NCBI RefSeq assembly: GCF_000307265.1
Contig: NZ_DF158898.1
Coordinates: forward strand, 167,138 to 231,137
From: Oscillibacter ruminantium GH1
GTDB lineage: Bacteria; Bacillota; Clostridia; Oscillospirales; Oscillospiraceae
Length of the DNA: 64,000 bases
Reading direction: 5' to 3'
The notes beneath the pieces were generated by a model. It did no database searches. It had not been told where the DNA came from and saw only the letters and a list, made by a program, of their open reading frames with translations. Shown piece after piece: positions 1 to 7,819 of the stretch; position 1 is the stretch's first letter, and the number at the start of each line of letters is the position of its first letter. The position numbers and the translations under genes were made by a program.

Positions 1-19
1 ACGCGGAAGAAAATAGAGT

Positions 20-25
20 TATAAT
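20..25 (+). promoter_or_regulatory. Probable -10 box upstream of trxA
   Basis: A perfect TATAAT lies 52 bases before the trxA start. A matching -35 box would fall across or beyond the left edge of the window, so the promoter cannot be completed. It is the only promoter-like signal ahead of the trx-rhodanese-reductase genes. Confidence 0.4.
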
Positions 26-77
26 TGCTTCAAAGTAATTAAGAAGATATTTGCCGCAGTGCAAAGGAGGAAATAAA

Positions 78-392
78 ATGGCTACCATGACGATTACAAA
101 AGAGAACTTCCAGAGAGAAGTCACGGAAAGTAAACAGCCGGTTCTTCTGGACTTCTGGGCCAGCTGGTGCGGCCCCTGCCGGATGGTGTCTCCCATCCTT
201 AATGAGATTGCCGCCGAAACCACGGATGTGAAGGTGGGCAAAATCAATGTGGATGAACAGCGCGAGCTGGCCGCCGCGTTCAATATCATGAGCATCCCCA
301 CGCTTGTCGTCATAAAGGATGGAAAAATCGCTAATCAGGCCGCGGGTGTACGGCCCAAGGCGCAGATATTAAAAATGCTGGAGAGCAGGTGA
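78..392 (+). CDS. trxA: Thioredoxin
   Basis: Small cytoplasmic dithiol-disulfide oxidoreductase that reduces protein disulfides. The 104-residue product is a complete single thioredoxin domain with the active site W30-C-G-P-C34 and the conserved cis-proline segment SIPTL near residue 75. The ATG at 78 was chosen because AAAGGAGG ends a few bases upstream; an earlier in-frame start at 51 has no ribosome site. It is followed after 4 bases by a rhodanese gene and then a rhodanese-fused disulfide reductase. This suggests a role in reducing persulfides formed by its neighbours; that role is inference, the family call is firm. Confidence 0.95.
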   Translation: MATMTITKENFQREVTESKQPVLLDFWASWCGPCRMVSPILNEIAAETTDVKVGKINVDEQRELAAAFNIMSIPTLVVIKDGKIANQAAGVRPKAQILKMLESR

Positions 393-396
393 CGGG

Positions 397-717
397 ATGG
401 GCCTTTTTGATTTTTTGAATACGCCGGACATCAACGACGGCGTTGCCCGGTTTGATTCGACCGCAAATGCGGTGCTGCTGGACGTGCGGACGCCTGAGGA
501 ATACGTGCAGGGACACATTCCCCACAGCCGGAATATTCCCCTTCAGGAGCTGAACAGGGTCGAAACGGAAGTTCCGGACAAGGCAGCGCCCCTGTTTGTC
601 TATTGCCTGAGCGGGGCGAGAAGCCGTCAGGCAGTGTCCGAACTGAAACGTATGGGGTATGTAAACGTAGAGAATATCGGCGGGATTAACGGATACCGAG
701 GAAAGGCGGAGAAGTAA
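397..717 (+). CDS. Single-domain rhodanese-like sulfurtransferase
   Basis: Rhodanese-domain protein of 106 residues that would carry sulfane sulfur on a catalytic cysteine as a persulfide. The DVRTPEEY signature lies near residues 29-36. The active-site loop begins at C70 (C-L-S-G-A-R-S), a six-residue loop typical of sulfur rather than phosphate or arsenate substrates. There is no signal peptide, so it is cytoplasmic. It begins 4 bases after trxA and ends one base before the next start, so the three genes are almost certainly co-transcribed. The exact donor and acceptor cannot be read from sequence. Confidence 0.9.
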   Translation: MGLFDFLNTPDINDGVARFDSTANAVLLDVRTPEEYVQGHIPHSRNIPLQELNRVETEVPDKAAPLFVYCLSGARSRQAVSELKRMGYVNVENIGGINGYRGKAEK

Positions 718-718
718 C

Positions 719-2413
719 ATGAAGGTTGTAATCATCGGCGGCGTGGCGGGCGGCGCCACTGCGGCGGCTCGCATCCGAAGACTGGATGAAACGGCAGAGG
801 TGGTGGTCTTTGAGCGCTCTGGATTTGTCTCTTATGCAAACTGCGGTCTGCCTTACTATGTGGGCGGAGTCATCACGGACCCGGAGGAGTTGACGCTTCA
901 GACTCCGGAGAGCTTTTGGCGGCGCTTCCGCGTCAAAATGCGGGTGCGCCACGAGGTGACAGCGATCCATCCGGAACGGAAAGCTGTCACGGTCCGCAAT
1001 CTGGACAGCGGTGAGGTGTTTGAGGAGGTCTATGACAAGCTGCTTCTGTCTCCCGGCGCAAAGCCCACCATGCCGGAGCTTCCGGGAGCCAAGCTGGACA
1101 AGCTCTTTACCTTGCGCACAGTGGAGGATACCCTGCGTATCCGGACGTTTGTGGAGCGGGAAGGTCCCAAATCAGCGGTTCTCGCAGGCGGCGGCTACAT
1201 TGGCCTGGAGCTGGCGGAAAATCTGCGGGAGCTGGGGCTTGCGGTTACCATCGTCCAGCGGCCAAAGCAGTTGTTGAATCCGCTGGACGCGGAGATGGCG
1301 GCTTTTGTCCACGCGAAGCTGCGGAAGCATGGCGTTCGGCTGATGCTGGGCCATAGTGTGGAGGGCTTTGAACAGGATGGAAGCGCCGTGAAGGTCCTGC
1401 TGAAGGGCGAGGAACCACTCAAAGCAGATATGGTGGTTCTGGCAATCGGCGTGACTCCCGACACACAGCTGGCCAAAGAGGCGGGCTTAGAGCTTGGAGT
1501 CAAGGGGAGCATCGCGGTTAATGACCGCATGGAGACTTCCGCGCCGGATATTTATGCGGTGGGCGATGCGGTGGCGGCGCGGCATTTTATCACCGGAGAA
1601 AAAGCGCTGATTTCCCTGGCAGGCCCCGCCAACAAGCAGGGACGCATCGCGGCGGATAATATCTGCGGCGGAGACAGCGTCTATCGCGGCTCTCAGGGAT
1701 CTTCGGTTATCAAGGTGTTTGACATGACGGTGGCGACCACGGGTATCAATGAGCAAACCGCTAAAAAGGCGGGGATCGACTGCGATAAGGTGTATCTCTC
1801 TCCGGCAGCCCACGCCGCCTATTATCCGGGCGGCAGGGTGATGACTATGAAGGTGCTCTATGAAAAGGGCACGTTCCGTCTGCTGGGTGCGCAAATTGTG
1901 GGCTATGAAGGTGTGGATAAGCGAATCGACGTACTTGCCACCGCCATGCACGCGGGACTGACCGGCCCGCAACTGAAGGACTTGGACCTTGCTTACGCGC
2001 CCCCATATTCCTCCGCGAAGGACCCTGTGAACATGGCGGGCTTCATGATGGAAAACCTTGCGAACGGAACCGTAAAGCAGTTTCACTGGGAGGATGTTGC
2101 AAACCTGCCCCGGGATGGCAGCGTGACGCTGCTGGATACCCGTACAGTAAGGGAATATGCCGCGGGGCATATTGACGGCTTTTTGAACATCCCTGTAGAT
2201 GAGCTGCGGGAGCGTCTCCCGGAGCTGGAAGCGGGCAGGCCGGTCTATGTGATCTGCCAGAGCGGCCTGCGCAGCTACATTGCCTGCCGCATCCTTGCCC
2301 AGAATGGATTTGTATGCTACAACTTCTCCGGCGGGTACCGCCTGTACGAAACCATCGATAAGGATCGCTGCGCGGCGGAGCAAGCGTTTCCCTGCGGAAT
2401 GGAAAAACGTTGA
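719..2413 (+). CDS. CoA-disulfide reductase / NADH oxidase-like flavoprotein with C-terminal rhodanese
   Basis: Pyridine-nucleotide-disulfide oxidoreductase of 564 residues in the CoADR-Rhd class. An FAD-binding GGVAGG motif starts the protein, the single redox cysteine is C42 in YANCGLPYY, an NAD(P)H-binding GGGYIGLE motif follows near residue 160, and the dimerisation domain follows that. The last ~100 residues form a rhodanese domain (LLDTRTVREY, catalytic C513 in CQSGLRS). Family members reduce CoA disulfide, CoA persulfide or polysulfide. Position behind trxA and a free rhodanese supports a persulfide or polysulfide reductase over a plain NADH oxidase; the physiological substrate is not proven. 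Confidence 0.9.
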   Translation: MKVVIIGGVAGGATAAARIRRLDETAEVVVFERSGFVSYANCGLPYYVGGVITDPEELTLQTPESFWRRFRVKMRVRHEVTAIHPERKAVTVRNLDSGEVFEEVYDKLLLSPGAKPTMPELPGAKLDKLFTLRTVEDTLRIRTFVEREGPKSAVLAGGGYIGLELAENLRELGLAVTIVQRPKQLLNPLDAEMAAFVHAKLRKHGVRLMLGHSVEGFEQDGSAVKVLLKGEEPLKADMVVLAIGVTPDTQLAKEAGLELGVKGSIAVNDRMETSAPDIYAVGDAVAARHFITGEKALISLAGPANKQGRIAADNICGGDSVYRGSQGSSVIKVFDMTVATTGINEQTAKKAGIDCDKVYLSPAAHAAYYPGGRVMTMKVLYEKGTFRLLGAQIVGYEGVDKRIDVLATAMHAGLTGPQLKDLDLAYAPPYSSAKDPVNMAGFMMENLANGTVKQFHWEDVANLPRDGSVTLLDTRTVREYAAGHIDGFLNIPVDELRERLPELEAGRPVYVICQSGLRSYIACRILAQNGFVCYNFSGGYRLYETIDKDRCAAEQAFPCGMEKR

Positions 2414-2422
2414 AAACAAAAC

Positions 2423-2460
2423 AAAGCCCCCGTCGCAGGCTTGCCTGCGACGGGGGCTTT
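2423..2460. terminator. Bidirectional terminator between convergent genes
   Basis: Near-perfect GC-rich hairpin (arms 2423-2440 and 2443-2460, 2-base loop) just after the reductase stop. On the minus strand it is followed by a T-rich run, so it can also end transcripts of the convergent Crp-family gene. Confidence 0.8.
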
Positions 2461-2579
2461 GTCAGGCGAACATCGAAAATTACGGCATCGGCGTCTTGCG
2501 CAAATTCTGTGACATCCATGTGCTGCAGCTCTTTGAGATTTGTCGGAATTCCGTCCGAATTATGTCTTTTTCTGCCCAA
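2461..2579 (-). pseudogene. Possible remnant of a third rhodanese N-terminus
   Basis: The open minus-strand reading frame entering the terminator encodes MDVTEFAQDADAVIFDVR (ATG at 2519), which resembles the start of rhodanese domains (xVTEFAxxxDAVxxDVRxPEEY). The similarity stops where the terminator hairpin begins, so no catalytic loop remains. The rest of the 2461-2623 gap shows no other gene. This may be decay of a duplicated rhodanese or chance; confidence is low. Confidence 0.25.
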
Positions 2580-2623
2580 AAAATTTTCCGCGGCCCGTTT
2601 GCGCCAAGTTGTGCGGCGCTGTT

Positions 2624-3283
2624 TTAGGATTTTTGCAGCGACTCCAGCCTTTTGGGATCGGTAATCTCAACCGTTCCCCGGGCAAGAGATACCATCCCTT
2701 CGGACTGGAAGTAGCGCAGCATCCGGGTGACGACCTCCCGGGCTGTGCCCAGATGGGCGGCAATTTTGTCATGCGTAATCTTTAGGACGCTGCCGCCCTC
2801 CAAATTCGCTTCTTCCAGCAGAAAGCCTGCCAGACGTTTGTCAACGCTCTTCCACATGACCTGCTCCACCAGCCACATGACCTCGGAAAAACGGGAGGCC
2901 ATGATCTGGTTCGTGTAGTTTGCCACGGCAAGGGAACGGTCCATCAAATTTTTGTAAACGTCCGTCGGAATGATCCACAGTTCGGAATCCTTCTCGGCTT
3001 CAATCGTAATATCAAACTGGACACTGCTCATAATGCAGGAGGCGGAGAACAGGCAGACGTCCCGCTCAAAAAGACGGTAGATCGTGACCTCCTTGCCCTC
3101 GTCGGACAGGATGAACGCCCGAAGTTGACCGGAGCAGATCACAAACAGCCCCACGCAATCCGCGGAGCCGTTGTGGAGCCGCGTTCCTTTTGGTGCAAGC
3201 CGCTTGACTGCGGCTTGGTTGAGAACCGCCTGTTCGTCGGCGGTCAATTGATCCCAGATCAAAAAATATTGTTCCAGACTCAT
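2624..3283 (-). CDS. Crp/Fnr-family transcriptional regulator
   Basis: One-component regulator of 219 residues: an N-terminal cyclic-nucleotide-binding-like beta-barrel (about 10-120), a long dimerisation helix (about 125-150) and a C-terminal Crp-type helix-turn-helix with IAAHLGTAREVVTRMLR near 172-188. There is no N-terminal four-cysteine cluster of the Fnr type, although C43, C50, C76 and C82 lie in the sensor domain. The start at 3283 has AGGGGG upstream. It faces the sulfur operon and has a strong promoter with an embedded palindrome, consistent with autoregulation. A role in redox or sulfur sensing is inferred from position only. Confidence 0.9.
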   Translation of the reverse strand: MSLEQYFLIWDQLTADEQAVLNQAAVKRLAPKGTRLHNGSADCVGLFVICSGQLRAFILSDEGKEVTIYRLFERDVCLFSASCIMSSVQFDITIEAEKDSELWIIPTDVYKNLMDRSLAVANYTNQIMASRFSEVMWLVEQVMWKSVDKRLAGFLLEEANLEGGSVLKITHDKIAAHLGTAREVVTRMLRYFQSEGMVSLARGTVEITDPKRLESLQKS

Positions 3284-3309
3284 GCCGCATCCCCCTTTTT
3301 TATAAAGCT

Positions 3310-3337
3310 ATTATACTTGATCCAAGTGATAAGTCAA
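3310..3337 (-). promoter_or_regulatory. Promoter of the Crp-family gene with embedded palindromic operator
   Basis: On the minus strand TTGACT (3337-3332), a 16-base spacer and TATAAT (3315-3310) form a near-consensus sigma-A promoter. A perfect inverted repeat ACTTG-N3-CAAGT (3315-3327) fills most of the spacer and touches the -10 box, the expected place for a repressor or autoregulator. Confidence 0.65.
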
Positions 3338-3444
3338 TTTGAGATCGCCGCGTCCAACCGCGAAGATCGGAGAGGCTTGTTTTTGTGTCAGGCCAAACCA
3401 CTTCCGCATAATCTGAGTGTGAAACCGGAATTGGAGGAGACGAC

Positions 3445-4524
3445 ATGGCAAGTGTAACCAATTTCTTCTTAGGCGCCAACAGCGGGAGCGGATTTCACAG
3501 TCTGTTCGATGGGCTGGCTGGAGAGCATACATACGATCTGATGATTTTAAAGGGCGGACCCGGCGTGGGGAAGTCTACATTTCTTCGCACTTTGGGCGAA
3601 ACCATGGAGGAAGCGGGAGAACGGGTAGAATATCTGCGGTGCAGCGGCGACCCGGATTCTCTGGATGGAGTGGTGCTGCCGGATATGAACTGCGCGGCGG
3701 TGGACGGCACGCCGCCCCATGTGATGGAGCCGCGCTATCCGGCGGCGGTGGATCGAATCGTGGATTTGGGCCGATTTTATGATTTGACGGCGGCAAAGTC
3801 GTCCCGAAGCGAAATTTTCGGCCTGACAAAGCTGGGACAGGAGGCTGGCGCGCGGGCATACCGCTGTTTGAAAGCGGCGCGGCAGGTGGAGCTGGAGCTG
3901 ATGACCGATGGAAAGAAATCCTTTGACTTCGAGCGGGCGGACAGGCGGCTGGATGGAATTATTGCGCGGGAACTACGCAAAAAGGGAACTGAGCAGGGAC
4001 GCACGGATTATCGTTTTCTGGGTGGGCTGACCTGCCGGGGAACGGTCTGGCGGTTTGACAGCGTGGACGTATTGTGCCCGAAAATCTATGAACTGGCGGA
4101 CCGCTGGGAGCTGGCGGGGCCGCTTTTGGAGCGGTTGCGGAAAACCGCAGTGAGCCGGGGGTGGAACGTGATTGCCTGCCCGGCACCAGAGGAGCCGGAG
4201 CGGCTGGAGCTTCTGCTGATCCCCGGCTTGGGCTTGGGCTTTGTCACGTCCCGGCCCGGCATGGAATATGGCAAAAAACCATTCCGCCGCATTCGGCTGG
4301 ATGCGCTGACCGACGGAGAAGACCGGGGAAGAGAGCGGTTCCTTCGCCGGATGACCGCAGAACTGCGGGAAGAGGCGGTGTCCGCCCTGCGGGACACAAA
4401 GAGCACCCACGATGCGTTGGAGGCGGTGTACAATCCCTATGTGGACTTTGACAGTGTCCGGGCAATCGCGGCCATCGAGACAGGACGGCTGCTGAGTTGG
4501 CGCGGGCGGCTGGAAACCCGTTGA
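3445..4524 (+). CDS. P-loop NTPase of the PRK06851 type (unknown function)
   Basis: ATP-binding protein of 359 residues with a Walker A motif GGPGVGKST at 37-45. Overall plan and length match an uncharacterised Firmicutes family (PRK06851) that is usually a tandem of two P-loop halves. In the second half here (about residue 190 on) the expected second Walker A is not visible; the segment LTCRGTVWRFDS lies in its place, so only one half seems able to bind nucleotide. GGAGGA precedes the ATG. The gene is transcribed away from the Crp regulator and is followed at once by the trmO promoter. Family assignment is from memory of the domain pattern and is moderately sure. Confidence 0.7.
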   Translation: MASVTNFFLGANSGSGFHSLFDGLAGEHTYDLMILKGGPGVGKSTFLRTLGETMEEAGERVEYLRCSGDPDSLDGVVLPDMNCAAVDGTPPHVMEPRYPAAVDRIVDLGRFYDLTAAKSSRSEIFGLTKLGQEAGARAYRCLKAARQVELELMTDGKKSFDFERADRRLDGIIARELRKKGTEQGRTDYRFLGGLTCRGTVWRFDSVDVLCPKIYELADRWELAGPLLERLRKTAVSRGWNVIACPAPEEPERLELLLIPGLGLGFVTSRPGMEYGKKPFRRIRLDALTDGEDRGRERFLRRMTAELREEAVSALRDTKSTHDALEAVYNPYVDFDSVRAIAAIETGRLLSWRGRLETR

Positions 4525-4549
4525 AAAGTGAGCCGGAGTCCGGTATACT
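4521..4549 (+). promoter_or_regulatory. Promoter of trmO
   Basis: TTGAAA (4521-4526), a 17-base spacer and TATACT (4544-4549). The -35 box overlaps the stop codon of the upstream gene, so trmO can be transcribed independently. Confidence 0.6.
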
Positions 4550-4591
4550 ATTCCTGAAAACAGAATTTACAAAGGAAAGGGAAGTGGTCCC

Positions 4592-5281
4592 ATGGCCGAC
4601 GGCTTTTCCGTCAATTTTATCGCCCATATTCGCAGCGACTTTCAGACAAAATTTGGCATCCCCAGACAGAGCGGCTTGGTGGAGGAGTTGGAATCCACCG
4701 TGGTCTTTACCCCGGAGTATCGGAATCCCGACGCTCTGCGGGGCATTGAGGGTTTTTCTCATCTGTGGCTGATCTGGCAGTTTTCCGGGGCCGTGCGGTC
4801 CTCGTGGTCGCCCACGGTGCGTCCGCCGCGCCTTGGCGGAAATGCCCGCATGGGCGTGTTCGCCACCCGGTCGCCCTTCCGGCCAAACCCCATCGGCCTT
4901 TCCTGTGTGCGGCTTTTGGGTGTGGAGGAGGATCGGGAGTTGGGGCCGGTCCTCCGCGTGGCGGGAGCCGATTTAATGGACGGCACGCCCATTTTGGATA
5001 TCAAGCCCTATCTCCCCTATGTGGATGCCCATCCGGAGGCGACGGGCGGCTTCGCCCCCGCCGCGCCGGAGCGGAGACTGACGGTGGACTGCTCTCCGGC
5101 GATGCTGGAGATTTTGCCGGTGGAGAGCCGAGCGGCGCTGCTGGGCGTTTTGGCGGAGGACCCGCGGCCCGCCTATCAGGACGATCCCGACAGGGTATAT
5201 GGGTTCGGCTTTGCCGGGGCGGAGGTGCGGTTTTCCGTAGACGGAGAACGGCTGACGGTTCTGTCCGTGAAAAAAAATTAA
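4592..5281 (+). CDS. trmO: tRNA (N6-threonylcarbamoyladenosine37-N6)-methyltransferase TrmO
   Basis: SAM-dependent enzyme that methylates t6A37 in tRNA-Thr and related tRNAs (formerly TsaA/YaeB/VirR family). The 229-residue product carries the family hallmarks: GIPRQSGL near residue 22, EYRNPDALRGIEGFSHLWLIW near 42-62, and the RPNPIGLS motif in the cofactor region near 97-104. The C-terminal extension (about 150-229) is normal for the longer TrmO form. It sits immediately upstream of the T-box and thrS, so two steps of threonine-tRNA biology are adjacent, though separated by the thrS promoter. Confidence 0.9.
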   Translation: MADGFSVNFIAHIRSDFQTKFGIPRQSGLVEELESTVVFTPEYRNPDALRGIEGFSHLWLIWQFSGAVRSSWSPTVRPPRLGGNARMGVFATRSPFRPNPIGLSCVRLLGVEEDRELGPVLRVAGADLMDGTPILDIKPYLPYVDAHPEATGGFAPAAPERRLTVDCSPAMLEILPVESRAALLGVLAEDPRPAYQDDPDRVYGFGFAGAEVRFSVDGERLTVLSVKKN

Positions 5282-5295
5282 CAGCGCAAGAACAC

Positions 5296-5324
5296 TTGAC
5301 AGCCTTGCTCTAAGGTGCTATATT
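5296..5324 (+). promoter_or_regulatory. Promoter of the T-box/thrS transcript
   Basis: Consensus TTGACA (5296-5301), a 17-base spacer and TATATT (5319-5324); transcription would start near 5331, giving a leader of about 325 bases. Confidence 0.75.
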
Positions 5325-5330
5325 TAGCAG

Positions 5331-5592
5331 TAATCATTCGAAAAGGCTTGGAAAAGGACACCGTTCGGGAAAGACGCCAGAGAGGGGCCGCGCTTGCTGG
5401 AAGCGACCCTTGCCGGAACCGAAATGGCACCACCTTGGAGCCGCCCACCGAAAGGGGAAACCTGAGTAGAGCGGGACGGGACCTCCCGTTACAGAGGACA
5501 CGAGCGGCGCTCCGAAAGGGACGCAAGCAGGGTGGAACCGTGGAATACGAATTCGTATCTCACCCCTGATTTTTCAGGGGTGAGATTTTTTT
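5331..5592 (+). promoter_or_regulatory. T-box riboswitch (threonine)
   Basis: Leader RNA that senses uncharged tRNA-Thr and antiterminates thrS. The invariant T-box core AGGGTGGAACCG is at 5529-5540. It is followed by an intrinsic terminator with 13-bp arms (5557-5569 and 5574-5586, TTTT loop) and a T-run to about 5592. An upstream segment near 5427-5437 contains ACC codons suitable as a threonine specifier. The arrangement promoter, specifier region, T-box, terminator, thrS is canonical; the specifier triplet itself is inferred. Confidence 0.9.
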
Positions 5593-5657
5593 ATCAAAAA
5601 TCACCGGGCGCGATACCGCGTCTGCTGTCTCACCCCCAATACAAGGAGGAAACAGAA

Positions 5658-7451
5658 ATGTCCGAAGAAAACCTGTACACGTTTGAAAACGAAGACTATC
5701 GCAAGACCTATTGGCATACCTGCTCCCATGTGTTGGCGCAGGCGATGAAGCGCCTGCACCCGGAAGTGAAGCTGGCCATCGGCCCCTCTATCGACGAGGG
5801 CTTCTACTACGACATGGATTCCCCCTTCCCCTTCACGCCGGAGGTGCTGACCGAGGTTGAGGGCGAGATGCGGAAAATCTGCAAGGAAAAGCTGAAGCTG
5901 GAGCGCTTTGAGCTGCCTCGGCCCGAGGCCATCAAGTTCATGGAGGACGCGGGCGAGCCTTATAAGGTGGAGCTGATTAACGACCTGCCGGAGGACGCGA
6001 TCATCTCCTTCTACAAGCAGGGTGAATTTACCGACCTGTGCGCCGGCCCCCATCTGGACTCCACCGGTCGCATCAAGGGCAACGGCATCAAGCTGACTGC
6101 CTGCAACGCCGCCTATTGGCGGGGTGACTCCACCCGCAAGCAATTACAGAGAATTTATGGCATTTCCTTCCCGAAGAAGGAAGAGTTGGACGCATATCTT
6201 CAGCAGCAGGAGGAAGCCCGCCGCCGCGACCACAACAAGATCGGCCGCGAGCTGGAATATTTCACCACGGTGGATGTCATCGGACAGGGGCTGCCCATTC
6301 TGCTGCCCAAGGGAGCGCGCACGGTTCAGCTGATGCAGCGCTGGATTGAAGACGAGGAGCAGAAGCGCGGCTATCTGCTGACCAAGACCCCCTTGATGGC
6401 CAAGCGCGATCTTTATAAGATTTCCGGCCACTGGGACCACTATCTGGATGGAATGTTCATTATGGGCGATCCCCACGACGAAACGAAGGAGTGCTTTGCG
6501 CTGCGTCCCATGACCTGCCCGTTCCAGTATCAGGTGTTCTTGAACCGGGCGCGCAGCTATCGCGATCTGCCTATGCGTTTGGGAGAGACGTCCACCCTGT
6601 TCCGCAACGAGGATTCCGGTGAGATGCACGGATTGATCCGCGTCCGCCAGTTCACCATCTCCGAGGGCCATTTGATTCTGCGCCCGGAGCAGCTGGAAGA
6701 GGAGTTCAAGGGCTGCCTCGATTTGGCAAAATATTGCCTGACCACTCTGGGACTGGAGGACAAGTGCTCCTACCGCTTCTCCCAGTGGGACCCCGCCAAT
6801 CCCGGCAACAAGTACGAGGGCACTGCCGAGCAGTGGGATGAGGCTCAGAGCGTCATGAAGACCATTCTGGACGATCTGAACGTGGACTATAAAATCGGCA
6901 TTGACGAGGCCGCGTTCTATGGCCCCAAGCTGGACATTCAGTATAAGAACGTGTTCGGCAAGGAGGATACCCTCATCACCATCCAGATCGACATGCTGCT
7001 GGCGGAGAAGTTCGGTATGGAGTATGTGGATGCCGACGGGCAGAAAAAGCGCCCCTATATCATCCACCGCACCTCCATGGGCTGCTATGAGCGGACGCTG
7101 GCCTATTTGCTGGAAGAGTATGCCGGTGCGCTGCCCACTTGGATGGCGCCGGAGCAGGTGCGCATCCTGACGATTACCAGCCGGGTGGACGACTATGCCT
7201 ATGATCTGAAGAAGAAGCTGTCGGCTATGGGCTTCCGCGCGGAAGTGGACGACCGCAACGAGAAAATCGGCAAGAAGATCCGCGAGGGGCAGCTGGAGAA
7301 GGTGCCCTATATGCTGGTCATTGGCGACAAGGAGGCCGAGGCCGGTCAGGTGGCTGTGCGTCACCGGGCGGACGGCGATCTTGGCGTCATGAGCGCGGAG
7401 GAATTTACCGCGGTTCTGAAGGAAGTCGTGGACAGCAAAGCAAAAAAATAA
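5658..7451 (+). CDS. thrS: Threonyl-tRNA synthetase lacking the N-terminal TGS domain
   Basis: Class II synthetase that charges tRNA-Thr. The start at 5658 is fixed by AAGGAGG and by the T-box terminator upstream. The 597-residue protein begins directly in the editing (SAD) domain: the HTCSH motif near residue 21 and CAGPH near 133 are the expected editing-site residues. The usual ~60-residue TGS domain is absent and nothing like it is encoded upstream. In the catalytic core the zinc ligands can be assigned as C287 (MTCPF), H338 (SEGH) and H470 (HRTS). The core reads MTCPFQYQ instead of the common MNCPGH, marking a divergent ThrRS branch. The anticodon-binding domain fills the last ~100 residues. 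Confidence 0.93.
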   Translation: MSEENLYTFENEDYRKTYWHTCSHVLAQAMKRLHPEVKLAIGPSIDEGFYYDMDSPFPFTPEVLTEVEGEMRKICKEKLKLERFELPRPEAIKFMEDAGEPYKVELINDLPEDAIISFYKQGEFTDLCAGPHLDSTGRIKGNGIKLTACNAAYWRGDSTRKQLQRIYGISFPKKEELDAYLQQQEEARRRDHNKIGRELEYFTTVDVIGQGLPILLPKGARTVQLMQRWIEDEEQKRGYLLTKTPLMAKRDLYKISGHWDHYLDGMFIMGDPHDETKECFALRPMTCPFQYQVFLNRARSYRDLPMRLGETSTLFRNEDSGEMHGLIRVRQFTISEGHLILRPEQLEEEFKGCLDLAKYCLTTLGLEDKCSYRFSQWDPANPGNKYEGTAEQWDEAQSVMKTILDDLNVDYKIGIDEAAFYGPKLDIQYKNVFGKEDTLITIQIDMLLAEKFGMEYVDADGQKKRPYIIHRTSMGCYERTLAYLLEEYAGALPTWMAPEQVRILTITSRVDDYAYDLKKKLSAMGFRAEVDDRNEKIGKKIREGQLEKVPYMLVIGDKEAEAGQVAVRHRADGDLGVMSAEEFTAVLKEVVDSKAKK

Positions 7452-7464
7452 CGCAGACACAGCC

Positions 7465-7490
7465 GCCGCGCCCGAGATTTCGGGCGCGGC
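7465..7490 (+). terminator. Stem-loop after thrS
   Basis: Perfect 10-bp GC hairpin (7465-7474 / 7481-7490, loop AGATTT) 13 bases after the stop. The following tail is only weakly T-rich, so termination may be partial. Confidence 0.5.
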
Positions 7491-7571
7491 GTTCTGAAAA
7501 ATACGGGAGTTTGCGCGCCTTTTGTAAAAATTGCCGGAAACAGACGGAAAGATTGCGTAAAAGCTGTGCCG

Positions 7572-7590
7572 TTTTCCGAAATGCGGAAAA
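7572..7590 (+). promoter_or_regulatory. Palindrome upstream of the pyc promoter
   Basis: Perfect inverted repeat TTTTCCG-N5-CGGAAAA, ending 14 bases before the proposed -35 box of pyc. Position suits an activator or repressor site; the factor is unknown. Confidence 0.35.
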
Positions 7591-7604
7591 TCGCGGAATT
7601 GCCG

Positions 7605-7634
7605 TTGCAGTCCGACTTTGCACAGGAGTATACT
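7605..7634 (+). promoter_or_regulatory. Candidate promoter of pyc
   Basis: TTGCAG (7605-7610), an 18-base spacer and TATACT (7629-7634), giving an untranslated leader of about 180 bases. Confidence 0.5.
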
Positions 7635-7724
7635 GGGAAAGGTAAAGGAAAGGTCAAAAACCGTGGTTCCGTGGCGGAATCTGCGGTATGTTCCAAGAGA
7701 AGAGACAGCTCTGCGGCGTTTTGC

Positions 7725-7802
7725 GCGGACTTGAGTTGCCGGCGGCAAAGTCCGCACCCCCGAGGCGCTGTTTCAAAAGCCGTCCCGCGCCCGGAGCGCG
7801 GG
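7725..7802 (+). promoter_or_regulatory. Structured 5' leader of pyc
   Basis: Two stem-loops lie between the promoter and the start codon. The first (7725-7755) pairs GCGGACT with AGTCCGC and, inside, TTGCC with GGCAA. The second (7784-7790 with 7796-7802, loop CCGGA) ends directly against the GGAAGG ribosome site, where it could affect initiation. No known riboswitch class is recognised. Confidence 0.35.
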
Positions 7803-7819
7803 GGAAGGAAGGAAAAACC

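Noticed and set aside
5595-5657. A missing or frameshifted TGS domain upstream of thrS
   Set aside because: Only 63 bases separate the T-box terminator from the start, and no frame there resembles a TGS domain.
6144-7757. Long minus-strand open frame (537 codons) opposite thrS
   Set aside because: It lies entirely opposite a certain thrS and has low-complexity, family-less composition, as expected from an antisense frame of GC-rich coding DNA.
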